Part shown: positions 36,698-45,099 of the stretch, in pieces
How positions within the stretch are numbered: the first letter of the stretch is position 1
Layout: each line of letters starts with the position of its first letter
Assembly: GCF_020685205.1 (NCBI RefSeq)
Contig: NZ_JAJERB010000003.1
Coordinates: 496,001-560,000 of the forward strand
Origin: Hymenobacter translucens
GTDB taxonomy: Bacteria; Bacteroidota; Bacteroidia; Cytophagales; Hymenobacteraceae
Reading direction: 5' to 3'
Length of the DNA: 64,000 nt
Notes under the pieces: model-generated
The model's input: the letters and a program-made list of their open reading frames with translations, nothing else
The model's database searches: none
Told to the model about the DNA's origin: nothing
Made by a program: the position numbers and the translations under genes

Positions 36698-37051
36698 ATG
36701 AAAGTTGAAAACACCCAAGTGCAGATGCGGAAGGGCATTTTAGAGTTCTGCATCCTGGAGATAATTGCCCGCGGCGAAGTGTATGCCTCGGACATGCTCG
36801 AGGAGCTGACTGCCGCCCGCATGATTGTGGTTGAGGGCACCCTCTACCCGCTTCTGACCCGCTTAAAAAACGCCGGCCTGCTCGATTACACGTGGAAGGA
36901 GTCCACGTCGGGGCCACCCCGCAAGTACTACACCCTCACCTCAGGCGGCCAGGAGTTTCTGCACCAGCTGCGCCTGACCTGGGAAGAAGTGCAGGACTCG
37001 ATCCGCATCATTCGCCAGAAACCGCACCTTAGCGGTGCCAGCGCCCAGTAG
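36698..37051 (+). CDS. PadR-family transcriptional regulator
   Basis: 117 residues from the ATG at 36698. A winged-helix fold is shown by QMRKGILEFCILEIIARGEVYASDMLEEL, EGTLYPLLTRLKNAGLLDY and GPPRKYYTLTSGGQEFL (the wing). PadR proteins usually repress membrane-stress or transport genes next to them. Here the next gene, 46 bases downstream, is a PspC-domain membrane protein. The pair recurs in Bacteroidota as far as I recall, and probably forms an autoregulated operon. Confidence 0.92.
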   Translation: MKVENTQVQMRKGILEFCILEIIARGEVYASDMLEELTAARMIVVEGTLYPLLTRLKNAGLLDYTWKESTSGPPRKYYTLTSGGQEFLHQLRLTWEEVQDSIRIIRQKPHLSGASAQ

Positions 37052-37097
37052 CGGCCCTTTTCTCACCGAGTTTTCAGAATTGCAGCACCGAACTGAG

Positions 37098-39704
37098 ATG
37101 AAAAAGAACATCAGCATCAACCTTCAAGGCCTCATCTTCCACATCGAAGAGGATGGTTACGACGTGCTTAGTCGCTACCTGGCCGAAGTGAAAGCGCATT
37201 TTTCCGGCTACCGGGGCCACGAGGAAATCGTAGCCGACATCGAGGGCCGCATTGCCGAGCTGTTTGCCGCCCGCACCTCCGCCACCAAGCAGGTTATCAG
37301 CCTGGCCGACGTGCAGGAGATGGTCGCCAAGATGGGCCGGGTAAGCGACTTCCAGTCGGCCGACGAGGCTGAGGACGACGAGCAGACCCTGGAGGGCGCC
37401 GTGGCCGCCGGTACCGCCGCCGGCAGCTATACCAGCACCGGTGCCGCCGCTCCGGAAGCCGAAGCAGGCCCGCGCCGCTTGTTCCGCGACATGGCCAACC
37501 GGAAGGTGGCAGGCGTCAGCGCCGGCCTGGCCCGCTACTTCGGCATCGAGCCGCTCTGGATCCGGGTTCTGTTCCTGGGCCTAGTGATCCTTCCACAGAT
37601 AATATTCGACAACACCGTCCTCGAAGACTTCGCCGAGCGGATTACGGCCATCACGTTTATCATTTACATCGTGCTCTGGATTGCGCTGCCCAAGCGCTAC
37701 GACACCGTCGCCGAGTCGCAGACGGACCCCAGCTTCAAGAAGCTGTTCCGCGACACCGACAACGGCAAAGTAGGGGGGGTATCAGCCGGCCTAGCCGCCT
37801 ACCTGAAAACCGACGTGACCCTGATCCGCATTCTGTTCCTGGCCGGCTTGTTTGCCGGCGGCTTCACCGTGCTGGCGTACATCCTGCTCTGGATTCTGGT
37901 CCCCGAGGCCAAGACGGTGTCGGACCGGATGCGGATGCGCGGCGACGCCGTCACGCTTTCGGGCATCGACAACAACCTGCGCAACAACGCCTACGACACT
38001 GAAACGACCGGCAACCGCCCCGTGGGCACGTTTCTGGAGGAGCTGTTCCGCAACCTGCGCCCGCTGGTCAACTTCGCTGGCTCCGTCATCCGCTGGTTTG
38101 CCGGCATCATGCTGACCATCATCGGCTTCGGTATCCTGGTCAGCCTGACCCTGGCCCTGGCCGTGGGGTTGAATCTGATTCCCGAAACCAACCACATTGT
38201 GCTCGGCGATGTGCCCGCTCACGTGCTGCTCAACGACATGCCCAAGTGGGGCGTGCTGGCTGGCTACCTCGCCAGCGCCATTCCCGCCGCCTCCCTCCTG
38301 CTGATCGGCCTGGGTTTGCTGTTCCGCCGGTCGCTGGTTAACCGGACGGTTAGCGCCTCCATGCTGGGGCTCTGGCTGCTGGGCGTGGTGGGCACCATCA
38401 CGGCCGTAGCCCAGGTAAGCCAGCGGTTTCAGGAAGAAGGCATGAACGTGCAGACCCAGGCATTCAACGGTCTGACGGCCCCGGTTCTCTTCCTCGACCG
38501 CAAGAGCGTGGACCGCGGCAGCGACGAGTGGGTGGACGTAACGCTGGTAGCGGCCGACAGCAGCCGCGGCCTGAGCGTGACCCGCACCGTAACGGCTAAA
38601 GGTGCTACCGAAGCGGATGCCACCGCAACGGCGGCCTCGAGCATCAGCTACAACATCCGCCAGTCCAACGACTCCACCTTGGTATTTGACAACCACTTTG
38701 CCTTCCGGCCCGGGGCCCGCTACCGCGACCAGTCCCTGGAGCTGACCGTGCGCCTGCCCCGCGACAAAAGCTTTCGCCTGAGCGAGGACTTCGCCGACTG
38801 GATCGGAAGTGAGGATTACGTGAACAACCGGATTCCTGACAACGTGGAAAAGCACCTTTTCCGCCTGCAGGGCAATCAGCTGGCCTGCCTCGACTGCTCG
38901 GCCGATGATCTGCGTGACGACACCTCGGATGATTCGGATGAGGATGACTACAACGTAAACATTGATGTGGATGAAGACGGCGACAGCGACGGCAACATCA
39001 ATCTGCACATCGACATGGGCAAAGCCGACTTTTCTACCAACCCCAACGAGTATGGCTCGGGCCGCCGCACCTATTCGGTGCGCAGCTTTAGCCGGGTCGA
39101 GGCCAGCGGAGCTTACCGGGTGGTGGTAAGCCAGGGCAGCGACTTTAAGGTGACAGCCGCGGGCGAAGAAGAAAGCCTGCGCCACCTGCGCGTGAAAACT
39201 GACGGTGACCAGCTGGAAATCTATCCCGAAAAAAAGGGCTTCCTTTCCATGAGCCCCTCGGACGACGAGCCCGTCCTTATTTCGGTGCAGATGCCCACGC
39301 TGCGGGCCCTGGACCTGAGCGGAGCCTGCAAGGGCAACGTGTCGGGCTTCAACGGCGACGCCCTGAAGGTCAGTGAGTCGGGTGCCTGCGTGGCTTCCCT
39401 GAGTGTAAATGTGCCCACCCTCCAGGTGGAGCTGAGCGGAGCCAGCCGCGCCGACCTGCGGGGCCGCACGGCCAACCTGCAGGTAGATGGCAGCGGGGCC
39501 GTCAAGGTGAATGCCCTCGGTATGCAGGCCCAGCGGGCTAACGTGGAGCTGAGCGGCTTCAGCCAGGCCCGGGTGCGGGTAAACGAGCACCTGCAGGCCG
39601 ACCTCAGCGGCTCCAGCCAGGTTGACTACGCCGGCAACCCCAGCAGCATCCGTCGCGAGCTGTCGGGCTCGTCCCGGGTGCGCCAAATAAATAACAAGGA
39701 ATAA
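37098..39704 (+). CDS. Tandem PspC-domain membrane protein with C-terminal DUF2807
   Basis: 868 residues. A short N-terminal cytoplasmic helix-rich region (1-120) precedes two PspC domains at about 126-200 (RRLFRDMANRKVAGVSAGLA) and 214-272 (KKLFRDTDNGKVGGVSAGLA). Further TM helices follow at about 330-445. A soluble part has an acidic stretch (DDTSDDSDEDDYNVNIDVDEDGD, interrupted here for length) and ends in a repetitive DUF2807 'head GIN' beta-helix (repeats of the type LSGASxxxLRG) from about residue 630. PspC proteins sense membrane stress; the DUF2807 part may sit in the periplasm. Regulated by the PadR gene upstream. Confidence 0.88.
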   Translation: MKKNISINLQGLIFHIEEDGYDVLSRYLAEVKAHFSGYRGHEEIVADIEGRIAELFAARTSATKQVISLADVQEMVAKMGRVSDFQSADEAEDDEQTLEGAVAAGTAAGSYTSTGAAAPEAEAGPRRLFRDMANRKVAGVSAGLARYFGIEPLWIRVLFLGLVILPQIIFDNTVLEDFAERITAITFIIYIVLWIALPKRYDTVAESQTDPSFKKLFRDTDNGKVGGVSAGLAAYLKTDVTLIRILFLAGLFAGGFTVLAYILLWILVPEAKTVSDRMRMRGDAVTLSGIDNNLRNNAYDTETTGNRPVGTFLEELFRNLRPLVNFAGSVIRWFAGIMLTIIGFGILVSLTLALAVGLNLIPETNHIVLGDVPAHVLLNDMPKWGVLAGYLASAIPAASLLLIGLGLLFRRSLVNRTVSASMLGLWLLGVVGTITAVAQVSQRFQEEGMNVQTQAFNGLTAPVLFLDRKSVDRGSDEWVDVTLVAADSSRGLSVTRTVTAKGATEADATATAASSISYNIRQSNDSTLVFDNHFAFRPGARYRDQSLELTVRLPRDKSFRLSEDFADWIGSEDYVNNRIPDNVEKHLFRLQGNQLACLDCSADDLRDDTSDDSDEDDYNVNIDVDEDGDSDGNINLHIDMGKADFSTNPNEYGSGRRTYSVRSFSRVEASGAYRVVVSQGSDFKVTAAGEEESLRHLRVKTDGDQLEIYPEKKGFLSMSPSDDEPVLISVQMPTLRALDLSGACKGNVSGFNGDALKVSESGACVASLSVNVPTLQVELSGASRADLRGRTANLQVDGSGAVKVNALGMQAQRANVELSGFSQARVRVNEHLQADLSGSSQVDYAGNPSSIRRELSGSSRVRQINNKE

Positions 39705-39707
39705 GCT

Positions 39708-39774
39708 GATTGGTGAAGGTTGGCAGTTGATTGTTTATGACCAGTGAGCTTAATCAATCACCTACCACCAATCA
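39708..39774. repeat. Inverted word repeat between convergent pspC-like and cca genes
   Basis: TGATTGGTG near 39709 and TGATTG near 39729 are mirrored by CAATCACCTACCACCAATCA ending at about 39774, with a loop of about 20 bases. Confidence 0.6.
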
Positions 39775-39779
39775 ACAAA

Positions 39780-39826
39780 TAACAAAATAAAGTGCCGGCC
39801 AGGCAACGCTCAGGTTGAGGCCGGCA
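39780..39826 (-). terminator. Probable terminator of cca
   Basis: TGCCGGCC (39793-39800) pairs with GGCCGGCA (39819-39826) and is followed on the minus strand by TTTATTTTG. Confidence 0.6.
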
Positions 39827-39859
39827 TCTATAGCTGCGAGAAGAGAACAGAGTGCCTTT

Positions 39860-41290
39860 TTACTGGTGAGTGTAAAGGTGACCCGGAGGAAGCCCTTTTG
39901 CCTTTCCCTGCTGCAACAGGAAGGCAAAGGCTTCCTCCAACTCGTTTCGGATCTTCCCATCGAGAATAGCTTCCAGTACGGCTTCCTTCAGCTCCCCCAC
40001 CTGCCGGGACGGCTTCAGCCCGAAGGTTTCCATGATGATTTCGCCCGTGATGACGGGCTTGAAGTTGCGCAGGTGGTCTTTCTCCTCTACTTCCCGGAGC
40101 TTCTGCTCTACTACCTCGAAGTTACGCAGGTAGCGCTGCACCCGGTTGTGGTCCTTGCTGGTGATGTCGGCCCGGCACAAGAGCATCAGCCGGTCGATGT
40201 CGTCGCCGGCCTCGAACAAGAGCCGGCGCACGGCCGAGTCGGTTACCACTTCCTTGACCAGCGCAATAGGCCGCAGGTGCAGGCGCACCAGCTTCTGCAC
40301 CATGCGCATCTCCTCGCCCAGGGGCAGCTTCAGGTCGGTGAAGATCTGCGGCACCCAGCGCGCGCCCTTGTCTTCGTGGCCATGAAACGTCCAGCCCACC
40401 CGCGGGTCGTAGCGCTTCGTGGCGGGCTTGGCAATGTCGTGCAGGATGGCGGCCCAGCGCAGCCACAGGTCCCCGCCGGCCGCTACCACGTTGTCGAGCA
40501 CCTGCAGGGTATGGTAGAAGTTGTCTTTGTGCGCGTGGGTGCCCACCTTTTCCACGCCGTGCAGCAACGCCATCTTCGGGAAGATCAGCTGCAGCAGGCC
40601 GGTCTGAAACAGCAGCTTGAAGCCGTAGCTGGGCTTGGCCGCTTTAATGATCTTGTTCAGCTCGTCGGTTATCCGCTCCTGCGACACGATCTTAATGCGG
40701 TCCTTGTTGCGGGCAATGGCGTCGAAGGTGTCGGGCTCGATGTCGAAGTTAAGCTGGGTGGCAAAGCGCACGGCCCGCATCATGCGCAGCGGATCGTCGG
40801 AAAAGGTGATGTCCGGGTCGAGCGGCGTGCGGATGGTTTTGCGCTGCAGGTCGCCCATTCCGTCGTAACGGTCTACGAGCGCGCCGAAATCAGCGGGATT
40901 CAGACTGATACCCAGAGCGTTGATAGTGAAGTCGCGCCGGGCCAGGTCTTCTTCCAAGGTGCCGGCGGCCACCTCCGGCTTCCGCGACTCGCTTCGGTAG
41001 CTTTCCTTGCGGGCGCCCACAAACTCCAGCTCCACCTCCGGGGTGGGCAGCATGGCCGTTCCAAAGTTCTTGAATACCGTGACCCGGGGCTTGCCCGGCA
41101 GCTTGCGCCCCACCAGCTGGGCCAGCTGAATACCGTCGCCCACGCATACCACGTCGATGTCCTTGCTGGGGCGCTCCAAAGCCAGGTCGCGCACGTAGCC
41201 CCCGATGACGTAGGCCGGAAACTTCAGCTCGCCGGCGGCTTCGGCAATGGTGCGGAAGATGGGGTTTTCGGGCAGCTGGGGTACTTTCAT
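39860..41290 (-). CDS. cca: CCA-adding tRNA nucleotidyltransferase with HD domain
   Basis: 476 residues from the ATG at 41290 (27 bases after a -7 box). The class II nucleotidyltransferase head has VIGGYVRDLALERPSKDIDVVC with the catalytic DxD, then RRDFTINAL and DPLRMMRAVRFA. An HD domain follows (RWAAILHDIAKP and later His residues). It adds or repairs the CCA end of tRNAs; the HD part may act as a phosphatase/phosphodiesterase. Downstream of the YrdC/Sua5-family gene on the same strand, so two tRNA-related genes are adjacent but each may have its own promoter. Confidence 0.95.
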   Translation of the reverse strand: MKVPQLPENPIFRTIAEAAGELKFPAYVIGGYVRDLALERPSKDIDVVCVGDGIQLAQLVGRKLPGKPRVTVFKNFGTAMLPTPEVELEFVGARKESYRSESRKPEVAAGTLEEDLARRDFTINALGISLNPADFGALVDRYDGMGDLQRKTIRTPLDPDITFSDDPLRMMRAVRFATQLNFDIEPDTFDAIARNKDRIKIVSQERITDELNKIIKAAKPSYGFKLLFQTGLLQLIFPKMALLHGVEKVGTHAHKDNFYHTLQVLDNVVAAGGDLWLRWAAILHDIAKPATKRYDPRVGWTFHGHEDKGARWVPQIFTDLKLPLGEEMRMVQKLVRLHLRPIALVKEVVTDSAVRRLLFEAGDDIDRLMLLCRADITSKDHNRVQRYLRNFEVVEQKLREVEEKDHLRNFKPVITGEIIMETFGLKPSRQVGELKEAVLEAILDGKIRNELEEAFAFLLQQGKAKGLPPGHLYTHQ

Positions 41291-41317
41291 GCAAATCAGG
41301 CTTGGCAAAACAGACCG

Positions 41318-41325
41318 CAAAGGTA
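41318..41325 (-). promoter_or_regulatory. -7 box TACCTTTG upstream of cca
   Basis: Exact consensus on the minus strand, 27 bases before the ATG. Confidence 0.6.
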
Positions 41326-41334
41326 AGCCCTGCG

Positions 41335-41370
41335 GTAGCTATTCGCTGATGGCTGTCGGCGAATAGCTAC
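41335..41370. repeat. Perfect 12-bp inverted repeat in the cca spacer
   Basis: GTAGCTATTCGC (41335-41346) and GCGAATAGCTAC (41359-41370) enclose a 12-base loop with the related word TGATGGCTGTCG. It has no T tract, so a plain terminator is unlikely. Confidence 0.75.
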
Positions 41371-41438
41371 GCAAGGCTTTAACTCCTCTCTAGAAGACGT
41401 TAACCGACCAACGCCAACCGCTAACAGCCTGGGGCAGT

Positions 41439-42014
41439 TTAGTCGCGCAGCACTTCCAGGCCGCCGTCGGCCAGCACCCGTACCACCCGGGACGGGGCCG
41501 CGGGCGTGGTTTCCTGCTGCCGCCACTCCACCACGTAGTCCACTGCCCTGATGATGGCCGGACTAACTTCGGCAAAGATGCCGGGCGTGGGCTCCCCGCT
41601 GATGTTAGCCGAGGTTGACACCAGTCCGTGCCCCAGCCGCCGCACTACCTTATAAGTAAACTCGTCGTCCCGGACCACCCGCAGGCCGATGGTGCCGTCG
41701 GGCGCCAGGAGCGCGGGCGCCAGGTGGCGGCTGCCGCTCACGACGTAGGTAGTAGGTTTCTGCTGGGTGGCCAGCAGCTCGGTCAGGTTAGCCGGCACCT
41801 GCTCGGCGTAGCGGGCAAACATGGTTTCGTCGGCCACCAGCACGATGCAGCCTTTTTCCGGCGGACGTTTTTTCAGCTTGTACAGCTGCTCCACGGCCCG
41901 GGGCACCTCGGCGTCGCAGCCCAGGCCCCACACCGTGTCGGTCGGGTACAGAATCACCTGCTGAAGCAGCAGGGCATCCACGGCAGCGTCAACTTCCTGT
42001 TGGAAACGGTTCAT
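41439..42014 (-). CDS. L-threonylcarbamoyladenylate synthase (YrdC/Sua5 family)
   Basis: 191 residues, the short YrdC form without the Sua5 C-terminal domain. Motifs: ILYPTDTVWGLGCDA, KKRPPEKGCIVLVA, TIGLRVVRDD and LVSTSANISGEP. It makes threonylcarbamoyl-AMP from threonine, bicarbonate and ATP for the t6A modification of tRNA. Upstream on the same strand are the 56-residue membrane protein gene and the epimerase, so a four-gene minus-strand run with cca is possible. Confidence 0.93.
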   Translation of the reverse strand: MNRFQQEVDAAVDALLLQQVILYPTDTVWGLGCDAEVPRAVEQLYKLKKRPPEKGCIVLVADETMFARYAEQVPANLTELLATQQKPTTYVVSGSRHLAPALLAPDGTIGLRVVRDDEFTYKVVRRLGHGLVSTSANISGEPTPGIFAEVSPAIIRAVDYVVEWRQQETTPAAPSRVVRVLADGGLEVLRD

Positions 42015-42051
42015 AATGCAAATTTGAATTCAAGCTTTTCCTGGCCTTACT

Positions 42052-42222
42052 CTATAGGTTTTTCAACCACGGGATTTTAGCACTCAGCCACACTATAAAG
42101 AGCATGAACAATACCCCCACCACCAACACGACCATGCCGAATATACTGGCTTTCGTTTCATAAGAAGCCCGGCTATTTACGTCTTCAAAGGCATCATAAA
42201 TCCATTCCAGAAAGCGCCTCAT
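42052..42222 (-). CDS. Small single-TM membrane protein, 56 residues
   Basis: This frame is short and easy to miss. It begins with ATG directly after the TAA of the epimerase gene (TAAATG, no gap) and ends in TAG 37 bases before the Sua5 start. The product has a charged N-terminus (MRRFLEWIYDAFEDVNSR), then a hydrophobic helix at about residues 27-47 (IFGMVVLVVGVLFMLFIVW) and a short basic tail. The abutting start and stop suggest translational coupling with the epimerase gene. I know no family for it. A real gene is favoured because the helix, charge layout and junction all fit, but it could still be chance. Confidence 0.6.
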   Translation of the reverse strand: MRRFLEWIYDAFEDVNSRASYETKASIFGMVVLVVGVLFMLFIVWLSAKIPWLKNL

Positions 42223-42627
42223 TTACCGAATCTCTTGGCAGAGCTCGACGAGCACGCCGGCGGCGCTTTTGGGGTGTACGAAACAGACGAGCTTATTGTC
42301 GGCTCCGCGCTTGGGCTCCTCGTTGAGCAGCACAAAGCCCTGCTCCCGCAGCCGCGCCATCTCGGCCCGGATGTCGTCGACTTCGAAGGCCATGTGGTGG
42401 ATGCCTTCCCCTTTCTTGGCGAGAAACTTCGTGATGGCGCTTTCCGGAGTAGTGCCGGCCAGCAGCTCGATCTTGGAGCCGCCCACCTGAAAAAACACGG
42501 TATCCACGCCCTCACTGGCCACGTGCTCCTGCTTGTAGGGCGGCTGGCCGAGCAGCAGGGTGTACAGCTCAGTGGCGGCGGTCAGGTCCGCTACGGCGAG
42601 GCCCAGGTGTTCGAGGTTGGTCAGCAT
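42223..42627 (-). CDS. mce: Methylmalonyl-CoA epimerase
   Basis: 134 residues, a typical length. The vicinal-oxygen-chelate fold is shown by LEHLGLAVADL with the first metal His, YKQEHVASEGVDTVFFQVGGSKIELL, GIHHMAFEVDDI with further ligands and LVELCQEIR with the last Glu. It interconverts the 2R and 2S forms of methylmalonyl-CoA, for propionate or branched-chain breakdown. Mutase genes are not in the window. Start faces iscS across a 131-base divergent region. Confidence 0.93.
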   Translation of the reverse strand: MLTNLEHLGLAVADLTAATELYTLLLGQPPYKQEHVASEGVDTVFFQVGGSKIELLAGTTPESAITKFLAKKGEGIHHMAFEVDDIRAEMARLREQGFVLLNEEPKRGADNKLVCFVHPKSAAGVLVELCQEIR

Positions 42628-42670
42628 AAAGTGAGGGTGCCGGAATTACCTAGCTTGTTTGGAATATGTC

Positions 42671-42678
42671 TACTTTTG
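42671..42678 (+). promoter_or_regulatory. -7 box TACTTTTG upstream of iscS
   Basis: Exact consensus, 80 bases before the ATG; no -33 TTG at the usual spacing. Confidence 0.5.
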
Positions 42679-42758
42679 TGGCGGCAAAGTAAAACCAGTT
42701 ATCTGGTTTTGCTGTTCTACCAGAGAATGATTCTCCGCTGACTTACTGACTCCGAGCC

Positions 42759-43973
42759 ATGCTCAAGCTACCTATCTACCTCGACAACAACGCCACTACC
42801 CCGCTCGACCCCCGGGTGCTGGAGGCTATGATGCCTTACCTGACGGAGGTATTCGGCAACGCTGCTTCCCGCAACCACCCGTTCGGCTGGGCAGCGGAAG
42901 AGGCCGTCGATTACGCCCGTGAGCAGATTGCTCAGCTTATCAAGTGCGACCCCAAGGAAATCATCTTCACCTCGGGTGCAACCGAGTCCGATAACCTGGG
43001 CATTAAGGGCGTGTACGAAATGTACTCCCAGCGCGGCAACCACATCATCACCGCGACCACCGAGCACAAAGCCGTGCTCGATACCTGCAAGCATATTGAG
43101 AAGCTCGGCGGCCGGGTTACGTACCTGCCCGTCAACGAGCAGGGCCTGATCAGCCTGGAAGAGCTGGAAGCGGCCATGACGCCCCAGACGATTCTGGTAA
43201 CCATCATGTACGGCAACAACGAGACGGGCACCATTCAGCCCATCCGCGAAATTGCCGCCATTGCCCACAAGCACGGCGCACTGTTCATGACCGATGCCAC
43301 CCAGGCCGTGGGCAAGATTCCCGTGGACGTCATTGCCGACGGCATCGACCTGATGGCCTTCTCGGCCCACAAGATGTACGGCCCGAAGGGCGTGGGCGCG
43401 CTGTACGTGCGCCGCAAAAACCCCCGGGTAAAGGTAACCGCCCAGATGGACGGCGGCGGGCACGAGCGCGGCATGCGCTCCGGCACGCTCAACGTCCCCG
43501 GCATTGTGGGCCTGGGCAAGGCCTGTGAGGTCTGCCGCCTCGACATGGAAGCCGACACCCAGCGTATCTCCGCCATGCGGGACCGTCTCGAGCGCGAGCT
43601 GCTGACGCTGGAGGAAAGCTACGTGAACGGCTCGCGCGAGCACCGCCTGCCCCACGTCACCAACATCTCCTTTAAGTACGTGGAAGGCGAAGGCCTGATG
43701 ATGGGTGTGAAGGACTTGGCGGTATCGTCGGGATCGGCCTGTACGTCGGCTTCGCTGGAGCCCTCGTACGTGCTCAAGGCCCTGGGCCTGAGCGACGACC
43801 TGGCGCACTCTTCCCTGCGCTTCGGCCTGAGCCGCTTTACCACCGATGAGCAAATCGACTTCGCCATCGGCCACGTAAAAGAAGCCGTAACCAAACTCCG
43901 CGAAATGTCGCCCCTGTGGGAGATGTTCAAGGAGGGCATCGACCTCGACAAGATCGAGTGGGCTGAACACTAG
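42759..43973 (+). CDS. iscS: Cysteine desulfurase IscS
   Basis: 404 residues, as in E. coli IscS. The PLP lysine is K205 in [10 protein letters not shown] and the catalytic cysteine is C328 in [11 protein letters not shown]. coli has K206 and C328. It takes sulfur from cysteine and passes it to IscU and other acceptors in the cytosol. First gene of iscS-iscU-unknown-iscA; iscR, hscA, hscB and fdx are absent here. Confidence 0.97.
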   Translation: MLKLPIYLDNNATTPLDPRVLEAMMPYLTEVFGNAASRNHPFGWAAEEAVDYAREQIAQLIKCDPKEIIFTSGATESDNLGIKGVYEMYSQRGNHIITATTEHKAVLDTCKHIEKLGGRVTYLPVNEQGLISLEELEAAMTPQTILVTIMYGNNETGTIQPIREIAAIAHKHGALFMTDATQAVGKIPVDVIADGIDLMAFSAHKMYGPKGVGALYVRRKNPRVKVTAQMDGGGHERGMRSGTLNVPGIVGLGKACEVCRLDMEADTQRISAMRDRLERELLTLEESYVNGSREHRLPHVTNISFKYVEGEGLMMGVKDLAVSSGSACTSASLEPSYVLKALGLSDDLAHSSLRFGLSRFTTDEQIDFAIGHVKEAVTKLREMSPLWEMFKEGIDLDKIEWAEH

Positions 43974-43989
43974 AATTTCGTTGCTCGTT

Positions 43990-44070
43990 ATTAGCTGTCA
44001 GTTGTTAGATCATACTATCTACTGACATTCAATAACTAACAACTGACAACCAACAACTGACAACTAACAA
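43990..44070 (+). repeat. Inverted word repeat filling the iscS-iscU spacer
   Basis: TGTCAGTTGTTAG (43996-44008) is exactly inverted at 44036-44048, and the right arm continues as tandem copies of the words CAACTGACAA and CTAACAA to 44070, 5 bases before the iscU ATG. Confidence 0.8.
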
Positions 44071-44075
44071 AAGCC

Positions 44076-44492
44076 ATGGCTTACTCCGATAAGGTAATCG
44101 ACCATTACAGCAACCCCCGCAACGTGGGCACGCTGGATAAAAGCAAAAAGAACGTAGGTACGGGCCTGGTAGGCGCCCCCGAGTGCGGCGACGTGATGCG
44201 CCTGCAGATCGAGGTAGACGAAACCACGAACACCATCACCGACGCCAAGTTCAAGACGTTCGGCTGCGGCTCGGCCATTGCCTCCTCCTCCCTCGCTACC
44301 GAGTGGCTGAAAGGCAAAACCATCGACGAGGCCCTGAGCATCGACAACATGGAGATTGTGGAAGAGCTGGCGTTGCCGCCCGTGAAAATCCACTGCTCGG
44401 TGCTGGCCGAAGACGCTATCAAGTCTGCCATCAGTGACTACCGCGTCAAGAACGGTCTGCCGGCCCTGGAAGCCGAAAAGGCCCACCATTAA
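44076..44492 (+). CDS. iscU: Iron-sulfur cluster scaffold IscU
   Basis: 138 residues. All three cluster-binding cysteines are present: C37 (APECGD), C64 (FGCGSA) and C107 (LPPVKIHC). The LPPVK motif is the binding site for the HscA chaperone in other bacteria. It receives sulfur from IscS and iron to build [2Fe-2S] clusters. A 99-base spacer with a degenerate inverted repeat separates it from the unknown gene downstream. Confidence 0.97.
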   Translation: MAYSDKVIDHYSNPRNVGTLDKSKKNVGTGLVGAPECGDVMRLQIEVDETTNTITDAKFKTFGCGSAIASSSLATEWLKGKTIDEALSIDNMEIVEELALPPVKIHCSVLAEDAIKSAISDYRVKNGLPALEAEKAHH

Positions 44493-44495
44493 TTG

Positions 44496-44587
44496 AGGAG
44501 ACAGAAGCCAGTAGTTAGGAGCCGGAATGTTCAGTATCTGCTGACGTCTTTCTCCTGACTCCTGCCTTCTAACTCCTAGCTCCTCTA
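44496..44587 (+). repeat. Imperfect inverted word repeat downstream of iscU
   Basis: GAGACAGAAGCCAGTAGTTA with GGAG near 44497-44521 pairs with the reverse complement of the tract CTCCTGACTCCTGCCTTCTA with ACTC near 44550-44575 at 19 of 24 positions. The words are variants of GACTCCTGACTCC and TAACTCCTAG. The tract runs to within a few bases of the next ATG at 44592. Confidence 0.7.
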
Positions 44588-44591
44588 AAGG

Positions 44592-44999
44592 ATGGAAGTC
44601 TCCCCTGACGTACACGTTGAGAGTGCGCGCATTCAGCAGCAGATCGAAAAGCATCTGGGGCTGGCGGCGGGCAACCTGCTGTTCGAGTTCCGGCAGGTGG
44701 ATGGGCAAACCCGCCTCGACCTGATTACCGTCAACCCCCGGCACCACCAAAGCTTTTTGTTCCGCTACGAGCTGGGCTACGACAAGCTCGACGCCCTGCG
44801 CAAGATGCTGGCCTACGTGAAGCACTCCCGCGACACCGAAAGCTCCTACACGATTCAGTGGCGGGCTCGGGGCGACAAAGAGCTGCAGACCTCCTACTTC
44901 CGGGCCCACAATGCCTACGAAGCCCTGGATAAGCTTTACTTCGGCCGCGACCTGAACACCCTGACCGTGTTCAGCGTGGTGTTGAATCCCTCTTCTTAG
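44592..44999 (+). CDS. Hypothetical protein embedded in the isc cluster
   Basis: 135 residues, acidic and basic mixed, with no signal peptide or TM. It contains no cysteine at all, so it cannot bind a cluster by Cys ligands. It reads as an alpha/beta domain with many conserved-looking aromatic and charged residues (RHHQSFLFRYELGYDKLDALRKML, EALDKLYFGRD). It lies between iscU and iscA and has hairpin-filled spacers on both sides. I do not recognise the family. Its position suggests a helper in cluster assembly, but that is inferred from context. Confidence 0.75.
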   Translation: MEVSPDVHVESARIQQQIEKHLGLAAGNLLFEFRQVDGQTRLDLITVNPRHHQSFLFRYELGYDKLDALRKMLAYVKHSRDTESSYTIQWRARGDKELQTSYFRAHNAYEALDKLYFGRDLNTLTVFSVVLNPSS

Positions 45000-45004
45000 T
45001 TGTT

Positions 45005-45093
45005 GGGGTCTTAGGATCTTAGGATCTTGGTTTTTTGTTCTGATACCACAATAAAAAAACCAAGATCCCAACATCTTAAGCCCCTAAGACCCC
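45005..45093 (+). repeat. Long inverted word repeat in the spacer before iscA
   Basis: GGGGTCTTAGG (45005-45015) pairs exactly with CCTAAGACCCC (45083-45093), and GGATCTTGGTTTTTT (45022-45036) pairs exactly with AAAAAACCAAGATCC (45054-45068). The word GGATCTTA is repeated in the left arm. The right arm ends 6 bases before the iscA ATG. Confidence 0.9.
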
Positions 45094-45099
45094 AAAATC

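Noticed and set aside
41335..41370. The 12-bp inverted repeat as a terminator of the Sua5-family gene
   Set aside because: There is no T tract on either side and the sequence belongs with the word-repeat tracts.
42768..43970. A 400-codon frame opposite iscS
   Set aside because: IscS is unambiguous with both catalytic residues; the opposite frame has no motif.
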